A stretch of 41,839 nt of DNA from a virus: positions 1 through 41,839 of the IMG/VR virus record IMGVR_UViG_3300025011_000086. The stretch is one strand, 5' to 3'. The position numbers and the translations under genes were made by a program. Within the stretch, counting starts at the first letter, position 1. The number at the start of each line of letters is the position of its first letter. The notes under the pieces are model-generated. The model was not told the origin of the DNA and did not search any database. It worked only from the letters and a program-made list of their open reading frames with translations. Of the stretch, positions 24,548-31,987 are shown in pieces.

Positions 24548-24658
24548 ATGCCGTTCATCTCATTTGAAAAGACCGTTACGATCAAAACAGGTTCATTCCT
24601 AATATGGCTGGGCGTCGCGGTGATCGTCGGCGTTGTGCTCGGCGCTCTCATCTTCTGA
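24548..24658 (+). CDS. 36-aa single-TM peptide in lysis cluster
   Basis: MPFISFEKTVTIKTG followed by one hydrophobic helix (SFLIWLGVAVIVGVVLGALIF). GGAGG precedes the start. It is very short but sits in an otherwise unbroken gene array between two membrane proteins. It could be a small holin or antiholin; function unproven. Confidence 0.6.
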   Translation: MPFISFEKTVTIKTGSFLIWLGVAVIVGVVLGALIF

Positions 24659-24665
24659 GGTGCTT

Positions 24666-24992
24666 ATGACAGATCTCGACGTTGAACAGCCGAAGGAGTA
24701 TACCCGGCTCCAGCGGTTCCTTTACGATAGCAAGAGGCATGTGCTGCCCTTGCTAATCCTCATCCTTCCACTCCTGGCGCTCGTGATCTTTGCCGACCCG
24801 GTTTGGCTCCAGGATACGCTCCACGTCGTCATGACAGCCATTCCCAGGATAGGCGTCCTCGTAGCTGGCTGGTTGCTCATAATGACGTTCGTCTTCCCAA
24901 AGCTTGGCCTTCAGAACAGGATCAAAGATGACCCGCTTGCCGTTGCTGTTTTTGCTGGCTTGCTTCTCCTCAGTATTGCCATCACGCTTTGA
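24666..24992 (+). CDS. Three-TM holin candidate
   Basis: 108 residues from ATG 24666 (GAGG upstream); an earlier in-frame ATG at 24633 lacks a ribosome site. The N-terminal ~25 residues are charged (MTDLDVEQPKEYTRLQRFL), followed by three hydrophobic segments (VLPLLILILPLLALVIF, IGVLVAGWLLIMTFVF, LAVAVFAGLLLLSIAITL). Size, topology and location directly before the lysozyme gene make it the best holin candidate. It overlaps the lysozyme start by 65 bp. Confidence 0.7.
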   Translation: MTDLDVEQPKEYTRLQRFLYDSKRHVLPLLILILPLLALVIFADPVWLQDTLHVVMTAIPRIGVLVAGWLLIMTFVFPKLGLQNRIKDDPLAVAVFAGLLLLSIAITL

Positions 24993-25566
24993 GGCCCGGT
25001 TCGCTTTTCGCTGGGATGCTCACCTCAGAGCCTGCGTCGATTCCGTTTACGGTATCACGGACAACCGGGCTCTCGATCGGCTCGCGCAGCTTTATTGTGA
25101 GAGCGCTTTCAATCCTCGAGCGGTGTCCGATTATGGCGGATGGAAGAAGGCGAAGCTCGACACCCTGACGGCACTTCTCACGGGCAAAGGGGCCGGCGGC
25201 CTTGCTCAGTTCATCTGGCAGACGGCGAAGCGATACGGTGCTGATTCTGTCCAGATGCTCTTCGATCCGCTCTGGTCGATCAAAGCCGAGTGCCGATATA
25301 TGAAGGGCATCTCTCGATATCTCGCAACGACGCGCAACCCCAAGGCTCGGCGTGCTCTCATGATCGATCGGAAGTTCGGGGAGCTCTGCGCAACGGCTGG
25401 CTACAACACCGGAGAAGGCAGGATCAGGGACAGGCTCAACAGGTATGGAGCAAACTGGCAGAGTATCGGTTCTTCAATCTTACCCGAGCCGAGGCTCTAC
25501 GCTGAAAAAATAGCCCTGGTTAGCACACAGATGCGCTTAGAGGCGCGTTGGAGGGCTCTGCTATGA
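24928..25566 (+). CDS. SLT-type lytic transglycosylase (endolysin) with signal sequence
   Basis: 212 residues from ATG 24928 (AGGA six bases upstream; within the holin gene). It starts MTRLPLLFLLACFSSVLPS, a signal or anchor segment, so export by the Sec route, possibly as a signal-arrest-release enzyme, is likely. The SLT motifs are AQLYCESAFNPRAVSDYG (the Glu is the expected catalytic residue), AGGLAQFIW, and later AGYNTGEGRI. It would cut the glycan strands of the wall at the end of infection. Confidence 0.88.
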   Translation: MTRLPLLFLLACFSSVLPSRFEARFAFRWDAHLRACVDSVYGITDNRALDRLAQLYCESAFNPRAVSDYGGWKKAKLDTLTALLTGKGAGGLAQFIWQTAKRYGADSVQMLFDPLWSIKAECRYMKGISRYLATTRNPKARRALMIDRKFGELCATAGYNTGEGRIRDRLNRYGANWQSIGSSILPEPRLYAEKIALVSTQMRLEARWRALL

Positions 25567-26084
25567 AACCGTCAACGCTGTTCTTTTTGATCGCCTCACT
25601 TCTTCTCGCACTCGTTGCCGGAGCGTACCTCTGGCGCAGCGTCTTCTCCAGGTCGAGCACCGTCACGGTGACGCGCTGGCTCGATCGGCCGGTTGTGGTC
25701 CCGCCGAAGATTATCACACTCCAGGGGAAGCTGGTCCTAGTCGCCGATACCTCCCGTCGGGCCCGGGAGGATAGTCTCATCGCCGAACTCAAGCACCGGG
25801 ACCGGCTCGATTCTCTCGCTCGCTGGCGCGGTCAGAGCTTCTCCGCAACATTCCCCGATACCGTCGAGGCAAAGGATTCGCTTGGCACGTTCTACCTGCG
25901 CGAGGTCCACAAGATCGACGTGGATGGGTCGACACAGAAGATCACGAAGGCCACCTCATATTACGACGGCAAGTTTCGAATCGCCTACACGAAGACGACT
26001 GAGACGGTCTACGAGATCGACTGGCTCGTCACGGTGGGCGCAGCGCTCGTGGCCGTTCTCATCGCCCTTTTTGCCCTCAAATGA
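25563..26084 (+). CDS. Two-TM lysis-associated protein (spanin-like?)
   Basis: 173 residues from ATG 25563, overlapping the lysozyme stop. An N-terminal TM (TLFFLIASLLLALVAGAYLW) and a C-terminal TM (WLVTVGAALVAVLIALFALK) enclose a periplasm-type middle with a charged stretch (REDSLIAELKHRDRLDSLARWRG). It has no lipobox and no embedded Rz1, so it is not a classical spanin pair, but a third lysis partner is expected at this site. The function is inferred from place and topology. Confidence 0.6.
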   Translation: MKPSTLFFLIASLLLALVAGAYLWRSVFSRSSTVTVTRWLDRPVVVPPKIITLQGKLVLVADTSRRAREDSLIAELKHRDRLDSLARWRGQSFSATFPDTVEAKDSLGTFYLREVHKIDVDGSTQKITKATSYYDGKFRIAYTKTTETVYEIDWLVTVGAALVAVLIALFALK

Positions 26085-26102
26085 CTGTAAGTGATTTGTA
26101 AG
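26085..26102 (+). repeat. Arm-type integrase repeat, copy 1
   Basis: CTGTAAGTGATTTGTAAG. It matches 16 of 18 bases of the copy at 26253-26270, in the same orientation, on the other side of the tRNA-like core. This is the arrangement of integrase arm-binding sites. Confidence 0.7.
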
Positions 26103-26194
26103 TAACCGGGGCAGAATGTGCGTTTTGTGTGATTCATGGACGAGCGGAACTTGCGTTTCTGCATAAAATCTAGCATATTCTACCACGTTTCATA

Positions 26195-26217
26195 GGTTCA
26201 AGTCCTGCCCCCGCTAC
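26195..26217 (+). other. attP core: 3' end of a tRNA gene
   Basis: GGTTCAAGTCC followed by TGCCCCCGCTAC. It reads as the T-loop (TTCAAGT) and 3' acceptor strand of a tRNA, without the rest of a tRNA. Temperate phages that integrate in tRNA genes carry such a 3' fragment so that insertion restores the gene. It lies beside the integrase 3' end and between two arm-type repeats. Confidence 0.75.
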
Positions 26218-26233
26218 TACTTTTCCTTAATAA

Positions 26234-26285
26234 AAACCCTGATTTTCGCTTGCTGTAAGTGATATGCAAGCGGCTTTCAGGGTTT
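26234..26285. terminator. Bidirectional terminator between lysis genes and integrase
   Basis: AAACCCTGA (26234-26242) pairs with TCAGGGTTT (26277-26285), and inner CGCTTGC pairs with GCAAGCG. It is followed by T-rich sequence in both directions (CTTCTTTTT on +, TTTTTATT on -), as expected for a shared terminator of convergent genes. It overlaps the last bases of the integrase gene. Confidence 0.8.
26253..26270 (+). repeat. Arm-type integrase repeat, copy 2
   Basis: CTGTAAGTGATATGCAAG, 16/18 identical to copy 1. It falls in the inner loop and stem of the hairpin at 26234-26285. Confidence 0.7.
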
Positions 26286-27308
26286 CTTCTTTTTACGGGG
26301 GAGATGGAGGAGGTTCATGTCGCTCCGGATGGACGCACTGACGGGGTGAGTATACTTGAGGGTGGTAGCGTAGCTGGAGTGTCCCATAAGCTCCTGCAGG
26401 TTGCGCTGTGCGGCCCCGTGGCTGCCTAACCAGGTGCCGAAGGTGTGACGGAGAGAGTGGATCCGGACGTTGCGTTTGAGGCCCGTCTTTGCGACGGCCC
26501 GTTTGAAGCGGTTGTAGAGTGCGCTCCCGGTGAGTGGTATCAGCCTGCCGTCATTTCCTGCCCGTTTTATCAGCCTTTTCAGCACGCCCCGCAGCTCATC
26601 ACTGATCGGGATCGCCCGGTAATTCGATTGTTTGAACTGACGGATTTTGAGGATCCGGCTGCTGAAGTCGATATCACCCCTCTGCACCTGCAGGCCCTCT
26701 TCCCGCCGGCAGCCGGTGAGGATGTAGAAGTCGATGATCTCGCGGAGGAATGGATCCTTGATTCCGGCGTGCAGTGCCCGGTAGTCATCCTCAGAGAGAT
26801 TGTCCGGCGGCCGCTTCTCTACCTTTGGTTTGGCCACCTTCGCACACGGATTGCCCCCAGCATAGCCCTCCTTTACAGCCCAGGCGAACAGTGTCGAGAA
26901 CGTTGTAAGATCGTTCCGGATCGACTTCTCCTGGACTCCCTTCTGGCGCCGGAACCTGACATAGTCTTCGAGCAGAGCTGGAGTGATCTTGGAGAGCCTC
27001 AAATCCCTGCCGAGGAAGCCCCCCAGGGCGTTGAACGCGAGGGTGTAGGTCCTCACAGTCCCGGGGCGCATCGAGCCTGCCTGCTTGTGGCGCAGGAACA
27101 GTCCGACAGCCTCTGACCAGGCGACGGACTTCACGGGTCCGGGCTTGATGCCATAGCTTCCCAGCAGCAGGTCGTTCTCTTCTTTCGCGCGTATCACCTC
27201 GGCAATCCGGGAGTTCTCCGTGCGGAGAGACTTCGCCGGGCGTCCCAGGTGAGCCGCATAGGAGAGATACCAGATACGCTTTCTTTTGTACTTCCAGACA
27301 AGTCCCAT
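26277..27308 (-). CDS. int: Tyrosine recombinase (phage integrase)
   Basis: 343 residues from ATG 27308 on the minus strand, one base after the stop of the next gene upstream; a longer frame to 27431 has a low-quality leader. An N-terminal arm-binding/SAM-like part (GTVRTYTLAFNALGGFLGRDL, RQKGVQEKSIRNDLTTFSTLFAWAV) precedes the catalytic domain: R in TGCRREEGL, HSLRHTFGTWLG (HxxR), LMGHSS and the nucleophile Tyr in LKYTH. It catalyses attP x attB recombination. The adjacent attP-like site supports function. Confidence 0.93.
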   Translation of the reverse strand: MGLVWKYKRKRIWYLSYAAHLGRPAKSLRTENSRIAEVIRAKEENDLLLGSYGIKPGPVKSVAWSEAVGLFLRHKQAGSMRPGTVRTYTLAFNALGGFLGRDLRLSKITPALLEDYVRFRRQKGVQEKSIRNDLTTFSTLFAWAVKEGYAGGNPCAKVAKPKVEKRPPDNLSEDDYRALHAGIKDPFLREIIDFYILTGCRREEGLQVQRGDIDFSSRILKIRQFKQSNYRAIPISDELRGVLKRLIKRAGNDGRLIPLTGSALYNRFKRAVAKTGLKRNVRIHSLRHTFGTWLGSHGAAQRNLQELMGHSSYATTLKYTHPVSASIRSDMNLLHLPRKKKKP

Positions 27309-27309
27309 G

Positions 27310-27567
27310 TCAGTTGGGGGGATGCTCCCTGTCGTACTCTTCGAGGGTAAGCTCTTTGATGAGTTCTGGTTGCTTTGAACCGGAGAATTCGACATACATC
27401 CGGACGTTTGTAGCAGGGAACGGCAGCCCACAAGCGGGGCAGTTCAGCATCCGCACAGCGAATACGCCAGTGTCTTCGGTCTCGGTTTCCCGGCCGCAAA
27501 GATGCATGCCGACGTAGGACATGCGGATCTCGAAGGCGAAGCCCTGAAGGTGTTTGGAGGGGAGCAT
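27310..27567 (-). CDS. Zinc-ribbon hypothetical protein (85 aa)
   Basis: It contains a CPACG knuckle (LNCPACGLPFPA), an acidic C-terminus (LIKELTLEEYDREHPPN) and an extra upstream Cys (MHLCGRE). The stop is one base before the integrase ATG, so the two are probably co-translated. The start could be ATG 27567 or ATG 27522. No function is recognised. It belongs to the minus-strand lysogeny block. Confidence 0.6.
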   Translation of the reverse strand: MLPSKHLQGFAFEIRMSYVGMHLCGRETETEDTGVFAVRMLNCPACGLPFPATNVRMYVEFSGSKQPELIKELTLEEYDREHPPN

Positions 27568-27573
27568 GGGGAA

Positions 27574-28128
27574 TTAGTTCGCTTTCATCCGCTGACGGAG
27601 AGCTGCTTCATCCATAGCCTTTGGCTCTTCAAGAACGGTATAGATGACCCTTTGTCCATCAGCAGATTCAATGCGGATCTTGAAGTCCGCATATCCAATG
27701 ATCTTTGATTGTTTAAGGTCGTAGGTGACATCAAGAAAGAACGCTGGTTTTGGGAATACCAGCGAGCCAAGCCAGGTGAATTCCGCCATATCAAACTCTC
27801 TGTAAACGCACTGCATTTTCTCCTCAACTACCCCCTTGTAGATCAGCTCCTTCAGATACCCCGTCGGACGATTAACATCCTCAATCGACCGGAAGACGAT
27901 CTTTGTTTCTTTCAAAATCGGCTCATTGTAACCGCTCTTATAAACCTGTTGGCGGGATGCCGGATCAGGCTTTCGCACTCCGATGGCCCATCGCACAATC
28001 GGATTACCCACAGATGCTTCAACGCTCTTCCCGACTTCGTACTGTTTCATCAGAAACGGCACGGGAGAGGAACAGCCACTCGTCACCCCCAGGAATAAAA
28101 TTGGAATAATTCTACCGAGCTTCTTCAT
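27574..28128 (-). CDS. Predicted lipoprotein (lysogenic conversion candidate)
   Basis: 184 residues with AAGGAGG upstream of ATG 28128. MKKLGRIIPILFLGVTSGCSS is a lipoprotein signal with the lipobox Cys at 19. The mature protein is globular, with a beta-rich region (AFFLDVTYDLKQSKIIGYADFKIRI). No family is recognised. Its location between repressor and integrase, read from the lysogenic strand, is where superinfection-exclusion or conversion genes are often found. Confidence 0.75.
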   Translation of the reverse strand: MKKLGRIIPILFLGVTSGCSSPVPFLMKQYEVGKSVEASVGNPIVRWAIGVRKPDPASRQQVYKSGYNEPILKETKIVFRSIEDVNRPTGYLKELIYKGVVEEKMQCVYREFDMAEFTWLGSLVFPKPAFFLDVTYDLKQSKIIGYADFKIRIESADGQRVIYTVLEEPKAMDEAALRQRMKAN

Positions 28129-28138
28129 GGTTGCCTCC

Positions 28139-28573
28139 TTATGTCCTCTTTCGTTTCCCCCGAAACCGGGCCTGCTTCTCCCCTACAGCAACAGCCGTTT
28201 CAACGAAAGTCTGATAAGCAACAGGCCCAAGTGCACGCTTTAACTTCTCGCGGTCACTGATGCACTGATCCAAATCGGCTGCTGTCCGGATCCCCCGATC
28301 CCTGAGCAGCTCCAGCATTTGTTGATCGTCCGCGCTGAGTGTCGGCTTTTCTTCCTTCTCTCCGGTCATCAGCCACTTCAAATCGCATCCTAATTCCCTG
28401 AGCTTGGCCTGCATCTTATTGCCTGGCACGCGGTCACCCACGAGATAATTCCGCAACGCTCCAGGATCCATTTCTAACGCCTCCGCATATCTTGTCATCC
28501 AGCCCCATGCCGTCCCAAATCTGGCCTGACCAAACTCCTTGAATCTGCTAGCTATTTGGGCGTTGCTAGGCAT
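28139..28573 (-). CDS. CI-like repressor (XRE-type HTH, no peptidase)
   Basis: 144 residues. The N-terminal HTH covers about 18-62 (WGWMTRYAEALEMDPGALRNYLVGDRVPGNKMQAKL, then CDLKWLMTGE, typical of phage repressors). The C-terminal half is a short helical region without the Ser/Lys peptidase of LexA/CI, so induction by RecA-stimulated self-cleavage is not expected. It is divergent from the Cro-like gene. No ribosome site lies before the ATG; a -10-like TATTAAT (28579-28585, minus strand) ends five bases before it, so it may be translated from a leaderless mRNA. Confidence 0.85.
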   Translation of the reverse strand: MPSNAQIASRFKEFGQARFGTAWGWMTRYAEALEMDPGALRNYLVGDRVPGNKMQAKLRELGCDLKWLMTGEKEEKPTLSADDQQMLELLRDRGIRTAADLDQCISDREKLKRALGPVAYQTFVETAVAVGEKQARFRGKRKRT

Positions 28574-28586
28574 GGAAGATTAATAA

Positions 28587-28600
28587 TGTTCTTTTGGACA
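28587..28600. promoter_or_regulatory. Candidate operator, imperfect palindrome
   Basis: TGTTCTTTTGGACA: TGTTC and GGACA are inverted with one mismatch. It lies between the repressor start and the rightward promoter. A second imperfect palindrome, TTGACAAATATGTTCAA (28609-28625), covers the -35 box. Both are plausible repressor/Cro sites; binding is not shown. Confidence 0.4.
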
Positions 28601-28608
28601 GATTTCTC

Positions 28609-28637
28609 TTGACAAATATGTTCAAATGTATTATACT
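28609..28637 (+). promoter_or_regulatory. Early rightward promoter
   Basis: TTGACA (28609-28614), 17 bases, TATACT (28632-28637): the -35 is a perfect sigma-70 box and the -10 has five of six matches. It points to the Cro-like gene and the early operon. The overlapping palindrome at 28609-28625 would let repressor block RNA polymerase. Confidence 0.85.
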
Positions 28638-28672
28638 CTCCCATCACGAAAACCGATTTACGGGGTAAAGCG

Positions 28673-28939
28673 ATGGACACCAAGACAAGCGAAAATAGCT
28701 CAAAAGCCGGGGAAAGTCAACCTGTGGATGACGGCCTGCAGGTGCGCATCCGGATCATCATGATGAAGCGCCTTCCGGGCTTCCGATTCCTTGACCAGCA
28801 GTATCTCGCCAAGAAGCTCAGGCGCAGCGAGACGGCGATCAGCCTCGCGCTCGCTGGCAAGCGGTCTCAGCTTCTGGCCCGGATCATCCGTCATCTGGAT
28901 TGGCTCGAACGCAAGGATATGGAGAAGAAGGCCGCCTAA
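28673..28939 (+). CDS. Cro-like DNA-binding protein
   Basis: 88 residues, first gene after the strong early promoter and divergent from the repressor. The helix-turn-helix is visible at QQYLAKKLRRSETAISLALAGKRSQLLARIIRHLDWL. The N-terminal ~24 residues are polar and disordered. Position and size fit Cro. There is a 99-bp regulatory gap before it and tight packing after. Confidence 0.75.
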   Translation: MDTKTSENSSKAGESQPVDDGLQVRIRIIMMKRLPGFRFLDQQYLAKKLRRSETAISLALAGKRSQLLARIIRHLDWLERKDMEKKAA

Positions 28940-28989
28940 GCAAGATAGCAAACCTGTCCCGCACCGGTTGCACAACAAAGGAAACGCCC

Positions 28990-29439
28990 GTGCATTCCTT
29001 CAACACCGAAACTGAACGCCTCGCCGAAGACTTCAAAACCAGCTGTCTTCAGGTAGCCACAGAGCTTGGCATCACCCAACAACAGATTGCCGATTCCACC
29101 GGCTTCAATCATGGCACGATCAGCCGCTGGTTCTCGGCTGGCTACTTCCACTTCCCGGCCTTCCTTGTGCCGCTGCTGAACACGGAGCAGCTCCGCCCCC
29201 TGGCGAAGGCAATGCTGGAGTTCCAGGCTCACCGTCTGGGGTACATACTCACCCGCTCGGCCTGTCCTCAGAAGCTCAATCAGTCCATCGAAGACGAAGC
29301 AAACGAGATCGTGATCGCGCTCGGCAAGGCGATCGATACAGCCCGCACCTGCCCCTCGAAGAAGTCTCTGATGATGAAGGCCCTCGATGCGATCATTGAG
29401 GCTGCTCAGCGCGCGAAGATGGAGGTCGAGAGAATCTGA
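28990..29439 (+). CDS. CII-like HTH regulator
   Basis: 149 residues from GTG 28990, chosen because AAAGGA lies seven bases upstream; an earlier ATG at 28900 is out of place inside the Cro-like gene. The HTH is LQVATELGITQQQIADSTGFNHGTISRWFSAGYF, with a helical C-terminus. The second regulator of an early operon is often a CII- or lysogeny-type activator. Its exact targets are unknown. Confidence 0.7.
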   Translation: MHSFNTETERLAEDFKTSCLQVATELGITQQQIADSTGFNHGTISRWFSAGYFHFPAFLVPLLNTEQLRPLAKAMLEFQAHRLGYILTRSACPQKLNQSIEDEANEIVIALGKAIDTARTCPSKKSLMMKALDAIIEAAQRAKMEVERI

Positions 29440-29726
29440 TGGACGCCCCAAAACTCCTATCGCCAAAGTCTATCGCAAAGCTGCTCGATTGCTCACTCTC
29501 GATGTTTTATCGGGACGTCAAGGAGAAGAACTTTCCAGCGCCGGATGTGAAGCTGTGGGGCGACAGCACACGCGGCTTCCGTTGGCACGCAGATACGGTT
29601 CGGGGGTTCATCATCTGCAAGCAAGTGCGCCGATCATACGCTGTCGATGAAGATGCAGAAGCCCCGCCGTTCGTTCCGATCGATGTCGAGAAGATACTCA
29701 AACTCAACAGGAGGAAGGTCGCATGA
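29439..29726 (+). CDS. AlpA/excisionase-like winged-helix protein
   Basis: 95 residues; the start overlaps the previous stop (TGATG). It has LLSPKSIAKLLDCSLSMFYRDVKEKNFPAPDV and GFRWHADTVRGFI, the MerR-like HTH and wing of AlpA/Xis family proteins, which bind att sites or activate other phage genes. It is not beside the integrase, so an excisionase role is possible but not fixed. Confidence 0.75.
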   Translation: MDAPKLLSPKSIAKLLDCSLSMFYRDVKEKNFPAPDVKLWGDSTRGFRWHADTVRGFIICKQVRRSYAVDEDAEAPPFVPIDVEKILKLNRRKVA

Positions 29727-29857
29727 AACATGCATACGTACGCAACTACAAAGTGCCATGGTCGCACTTCCGCGTCTGGATCTGGAGGGAGTCAACCCTC
29801 GTCACGTTCGCACTCGGATTTGGCCAGCAACGGTTCACGCTCAACTTCCCCAGGTGA
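29723..29857 (+). CDS. Small hypothetical protein (44 aa)
   Basis: ATG 29723 is preceded by AGGAGGA and overlaps the previous stop by four bases. The sequence starts MKHAYVRNYKVPWSHFRVWIW and ends FGQQRFTLNFPR: basic and aromatic. It ends in a GTGA overlap with the next frame. No family is recognised. Confidence 0.55.
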   Translation: MKHAYVRNYKVPWSHFRVWIWRESTLVTFALGFGQQRFTLNFPR

Positions 29858-30294
29858 ACCAGGTGTCGATTATATCCGACCGTCGGGATTACCATTCGGT
29901 CTTTGTTCGTAACGGCATCGACGTTGTGGAACTCGTGGGTACGCATCCCTGGCGGACGCTGTTCAAGGCTGTGATGATCGTACAATTCAGGCAACTCAGA
30001 AGGAGGATCCATGCAGAGAGGAAAGAGAACAAGCCGATTCCCCATGCCGCTTTTACTGCGGGTCATCGATTTAGCGTATCGCATTCAGGCAACCTCTACA
30101 CGCTTCCGCCACCAGGTAGAAACTGTCCATGCTGCATTGTCCCGATCAGCAGCAGCATTCCGCTTAAGGGCGCGGCAATGGACCAACTCCGAGGCGCGAA
30201 GCCGCCGAAAGCGCATCAGGGCCGAAGAGGAACGGCGACGACTGATGAGAATCGGCCGCCGACTGACACGCACGATTTGAATTTCCCAGCCTGA
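29854..30294 (+). CDS. Hypothetical protein, partly overlapped by next ORF
   Basis: 146 residues from GTG 29854 (GTGA overlap with the preceding stop). The first ~50 residues (VSIISDRRDYHSVFVRNGIDVVELVGTHPWRTLFKAVMIV) look coding. The rest, from about 30011, shares bases with another frame that has a perfect AGGAGG. The C-terminal part (NCPCCIVPIS...DENRPPTDTHDLNF) may be real or just unread frame, so its end is uncertain. Confidence 0.45.
   Translation: MNQVSIISDRRDYHSVFVRNGIDVVELVGTHPWRTLFKAVMIVQFRQLRRRIHAERKENKPIPHAAFTAGHRFSVSHSGNLYTLPPPGRNCPCCIVPISSSIPLKGAAMDQLRGAKPPKAHQGRRGTATTDENRPPTDTHDLNFPA
30011..30280 (+). CDS. Arg-rich hypothetical protein (89 aa)
   Basis: AGGAGG at 30001-30006, four bases before ATG 30011, is among the best ribosome sites in the window. 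The protein is strongly basic (MQRGKRTSRFPMPLLLRVIDLAYRIQ..., ending RRLMRIGRRLTRTI) and predicted helical. It lies inside the previous frame in +1 register, so one of the two must be partly non-coding unless genuine overprinting occurs. The function is unknown; nucleic-acid binding would suit the charge. Confidence 0.5.
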   Translation: MQRGKRTSRFPMPLLLRVIDLAYRIQATSTRFRHQVETVHAALSRSAAAFRLRARQWTNSEARSRRKRIRAEEERRRLMRIGRRLTRTI

Positions 30295-30387
30295 GCTGTT
30301 CCTCCCTCGCGGGGCCGTCCTCACGGTGCGGGCGGTCCCGCCGGCTGGGGTCAAGAGTCTAGCACCACATCAGGAAGACACGGAAGA

Positions 30388-30894
30388 ATGAAGACTCGGA
30401 ACGATCTGACGGGACGGCGATTCGGAAGGCTAACTGCAATCAGATTTTCGCACACAGACGCAAATCGGAAAGCATACTACGATTGCGCTTGTGACTGCGG
30501 AGCGACGAAGCTCATTCGGAAGGAAAGCCTCGTCAGCGGACATACGAAGAGTTGTGGATGTCTTCTCGTTGATTCGAGTCGTGAACGCCTCGGCAAGATC
30601 GCGCGCACCCATGGGCTTCGCCACACAGCAGAATATGAAGTCTGGGCGACGATGAAACAGCGGTGCTCGAATCCGAACTCGCCGAAATATAGGGACTACG
30701 GTGGTCGTGGAATCAAGGTGTGCGAACGCTGGCTCAACAGCTTCGAGAACTTCCTAGCCGACATGGGACGCCGACCCGGGGCGGGCTTCTCGATCGATCG
30801 AATCGATAACGACGGAGACTATGAGCCGGGAAACTGTCGCTGGGCAACCGCAAGTGAACAGGCGAACAACCGGAGGACCAGAAAAGCTTCTTAA
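30388..30894 (+). CDS. HNH/AP2-like phage endonuclease
   Basis: 168 residues. An N-terminal [16 protein letters not shown] module and zinc-type Cys ([15 protein letters not shown]) are followed by [61 protein letters not shown], which is the well-known ending of phage homing-type HNH-related proteins. It probably moves itself within phage genomes. A 107-bp gap precedes it with GC-rich inverted repeats but no gene. Confidence 0.8.
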   Translation: MKTRNDLTGRRFGRLTAIRFSHTDANRKAYYDCACDCGATKLIRKESLVSGHTKSCGCLLVDSSRERLGKIARTHGLRHTAEYEVWATMKQRCSNPNSPKYRDYGGRGIKVCERWLNSFENFLADMGRRPGAGFSIDRIDNDGDYEPGNCRWATASEQANNRRTRKAS

Positions 30895-30940
30895 CACGCG
30901 CTTCATCAGGATCAAATAATCTCTAGGAGGAGATAAAATC

Positions 30941-31987
30941 ATGGGTCAGCCTACAAATCTACCGGCAACTCTGCCGAACCTGCCGACGGTCAAGTCGCAG
31001 GATCAATTGAAGCAAGCGCTTCAGCTCTTCGATTCCACGAAGTTCAATATCCTCGTTCCCGCCGCAATGAACTTCAGCTCGCCGATGCACAAGGTGGCCT
31101 TCGAACTCGTCTTCATCAACCCCGAAGTGGATGCAAAGAACAACGGCCCGGATATCTACAGCACGGACGGCGGGAAGACGTTCACCTTTCACGCCAAGGC
31201 CGCGAACAAGATCGCCGGAGCTGCCGGGATTAACTGGAACGATTCGAAAGCAGAAGAGGTCCAGTACGATACCGGCGGGCGTGTGAACACCGTGCAACAT
31301 CAGGTAATGTGGTCTATCAAGCGCCCAAACGGAACAACGCGAAGCGGAGTGACCACCGGGAGTTATAACTACGCCGAGGACTCTGCACGCTTTGGAAAAG
31401 CTCAGGCAGATTCACGCCGACACTTCGCCCTCCAGCTTGCCGAATCGAATGCAAAATACCGGGCCATCTTTGACGCCCTCGAAATGTTGCCGCGGCAGTT
31501 GAAGCGCGAGGACTTCGCCAAGCCTTTCGTTGTCCCCTGCATTATTGAGGACATCTCGGACATGATCAAGGACGATCCCGAGATGAAGCGCATGGTCGTC
31601 GCTCACTCGCTGGGAATCACTGATCAGATCTACGGTCCTCAGACTCAGCAGCGGGAGGCGAAGGTAGACCCGAACCTCATCCAGGGTGCACGGGCCGAGG
31701 TAGTGGATGATCCGAAGCCTGGCGTGACCGTTGCCGCTGGCGGTGAGCTGAAGTTCGATCTGAAAACCGAGACGGGCTACAAGGATAGCTGGGCCCTCAA
31801 GTCCACCGACGAGCGAGATGCTGAGCTGAAGCGGCTGCTCACAGTGAAAGCGGTTGAGTTTCCCGCCGGCACGATCTTCGGAGAATTGGCGGTCGCTCGC
31901 CAGGTGGATGCTCTGTGGTACTACAACGGTCTGCCGGCGCCGGATAAGAAGGCGCCGTTCCCCTGGGAGAAGGGAGGACAAGCCTGA
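30941..31987 (+). CDS. Putative ssDNA-annealing/recombination protein
   Basis: 348 residues with AGGAGGAG upstream. The centre has AANKIAGAAGINWND, QHQVMWSIKRPNGTTRSG, then SRRHFALQLAESNAKYRAIFDALEMLPRQLKREDFAKPFVVPCII. The pattern AKxRAIxxxL...KPFVVP recurs in a phage family next to recombination genes and resembles single-strand annealing proteins. It is directly coupled (TGATG) to SbcD- and SbcC-like genes, so a recombination role is likely. I cannot assign it to RecT, Erf or Sak with certainty. Confidence 0.55.
   Translation: MGQPTNLPATLPNLPTVKSQDQLKQALQLFDSTKFNILVPAAMNFSSPMHKVAFELVFINPEVDAKNNGPDIYSTDGGKTFTFHAKAANKIAGAAGINWNDSKAEEVQYDTGGRVNTVQHQVMWSIKRPNGTTRSGVTTGSYNYAEDSARFGKAQADSRRHFALQLAESNAKYRAIFDALEMLPRQLKREDFAKPFVVPCIIEDISDMIKDDPEMKRMVVAHSLGITDQIYGPQTQQREAKVDPNLIQGARAEVVDDPKPGVTVAAGGELKFDLKTETGYKDSWALKSTDERDAELKRLLTVKAVEFPAGTIFGELAVARQVDALWYYNGLPAPDKKAPFPWEKGGQA

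Noticed and set aside
26195-26217. Complete tRNA gene at attP
   Set aside because: Only the T-loop and 3' acceptor strand are present; no D or anticodon arm lies upstream.
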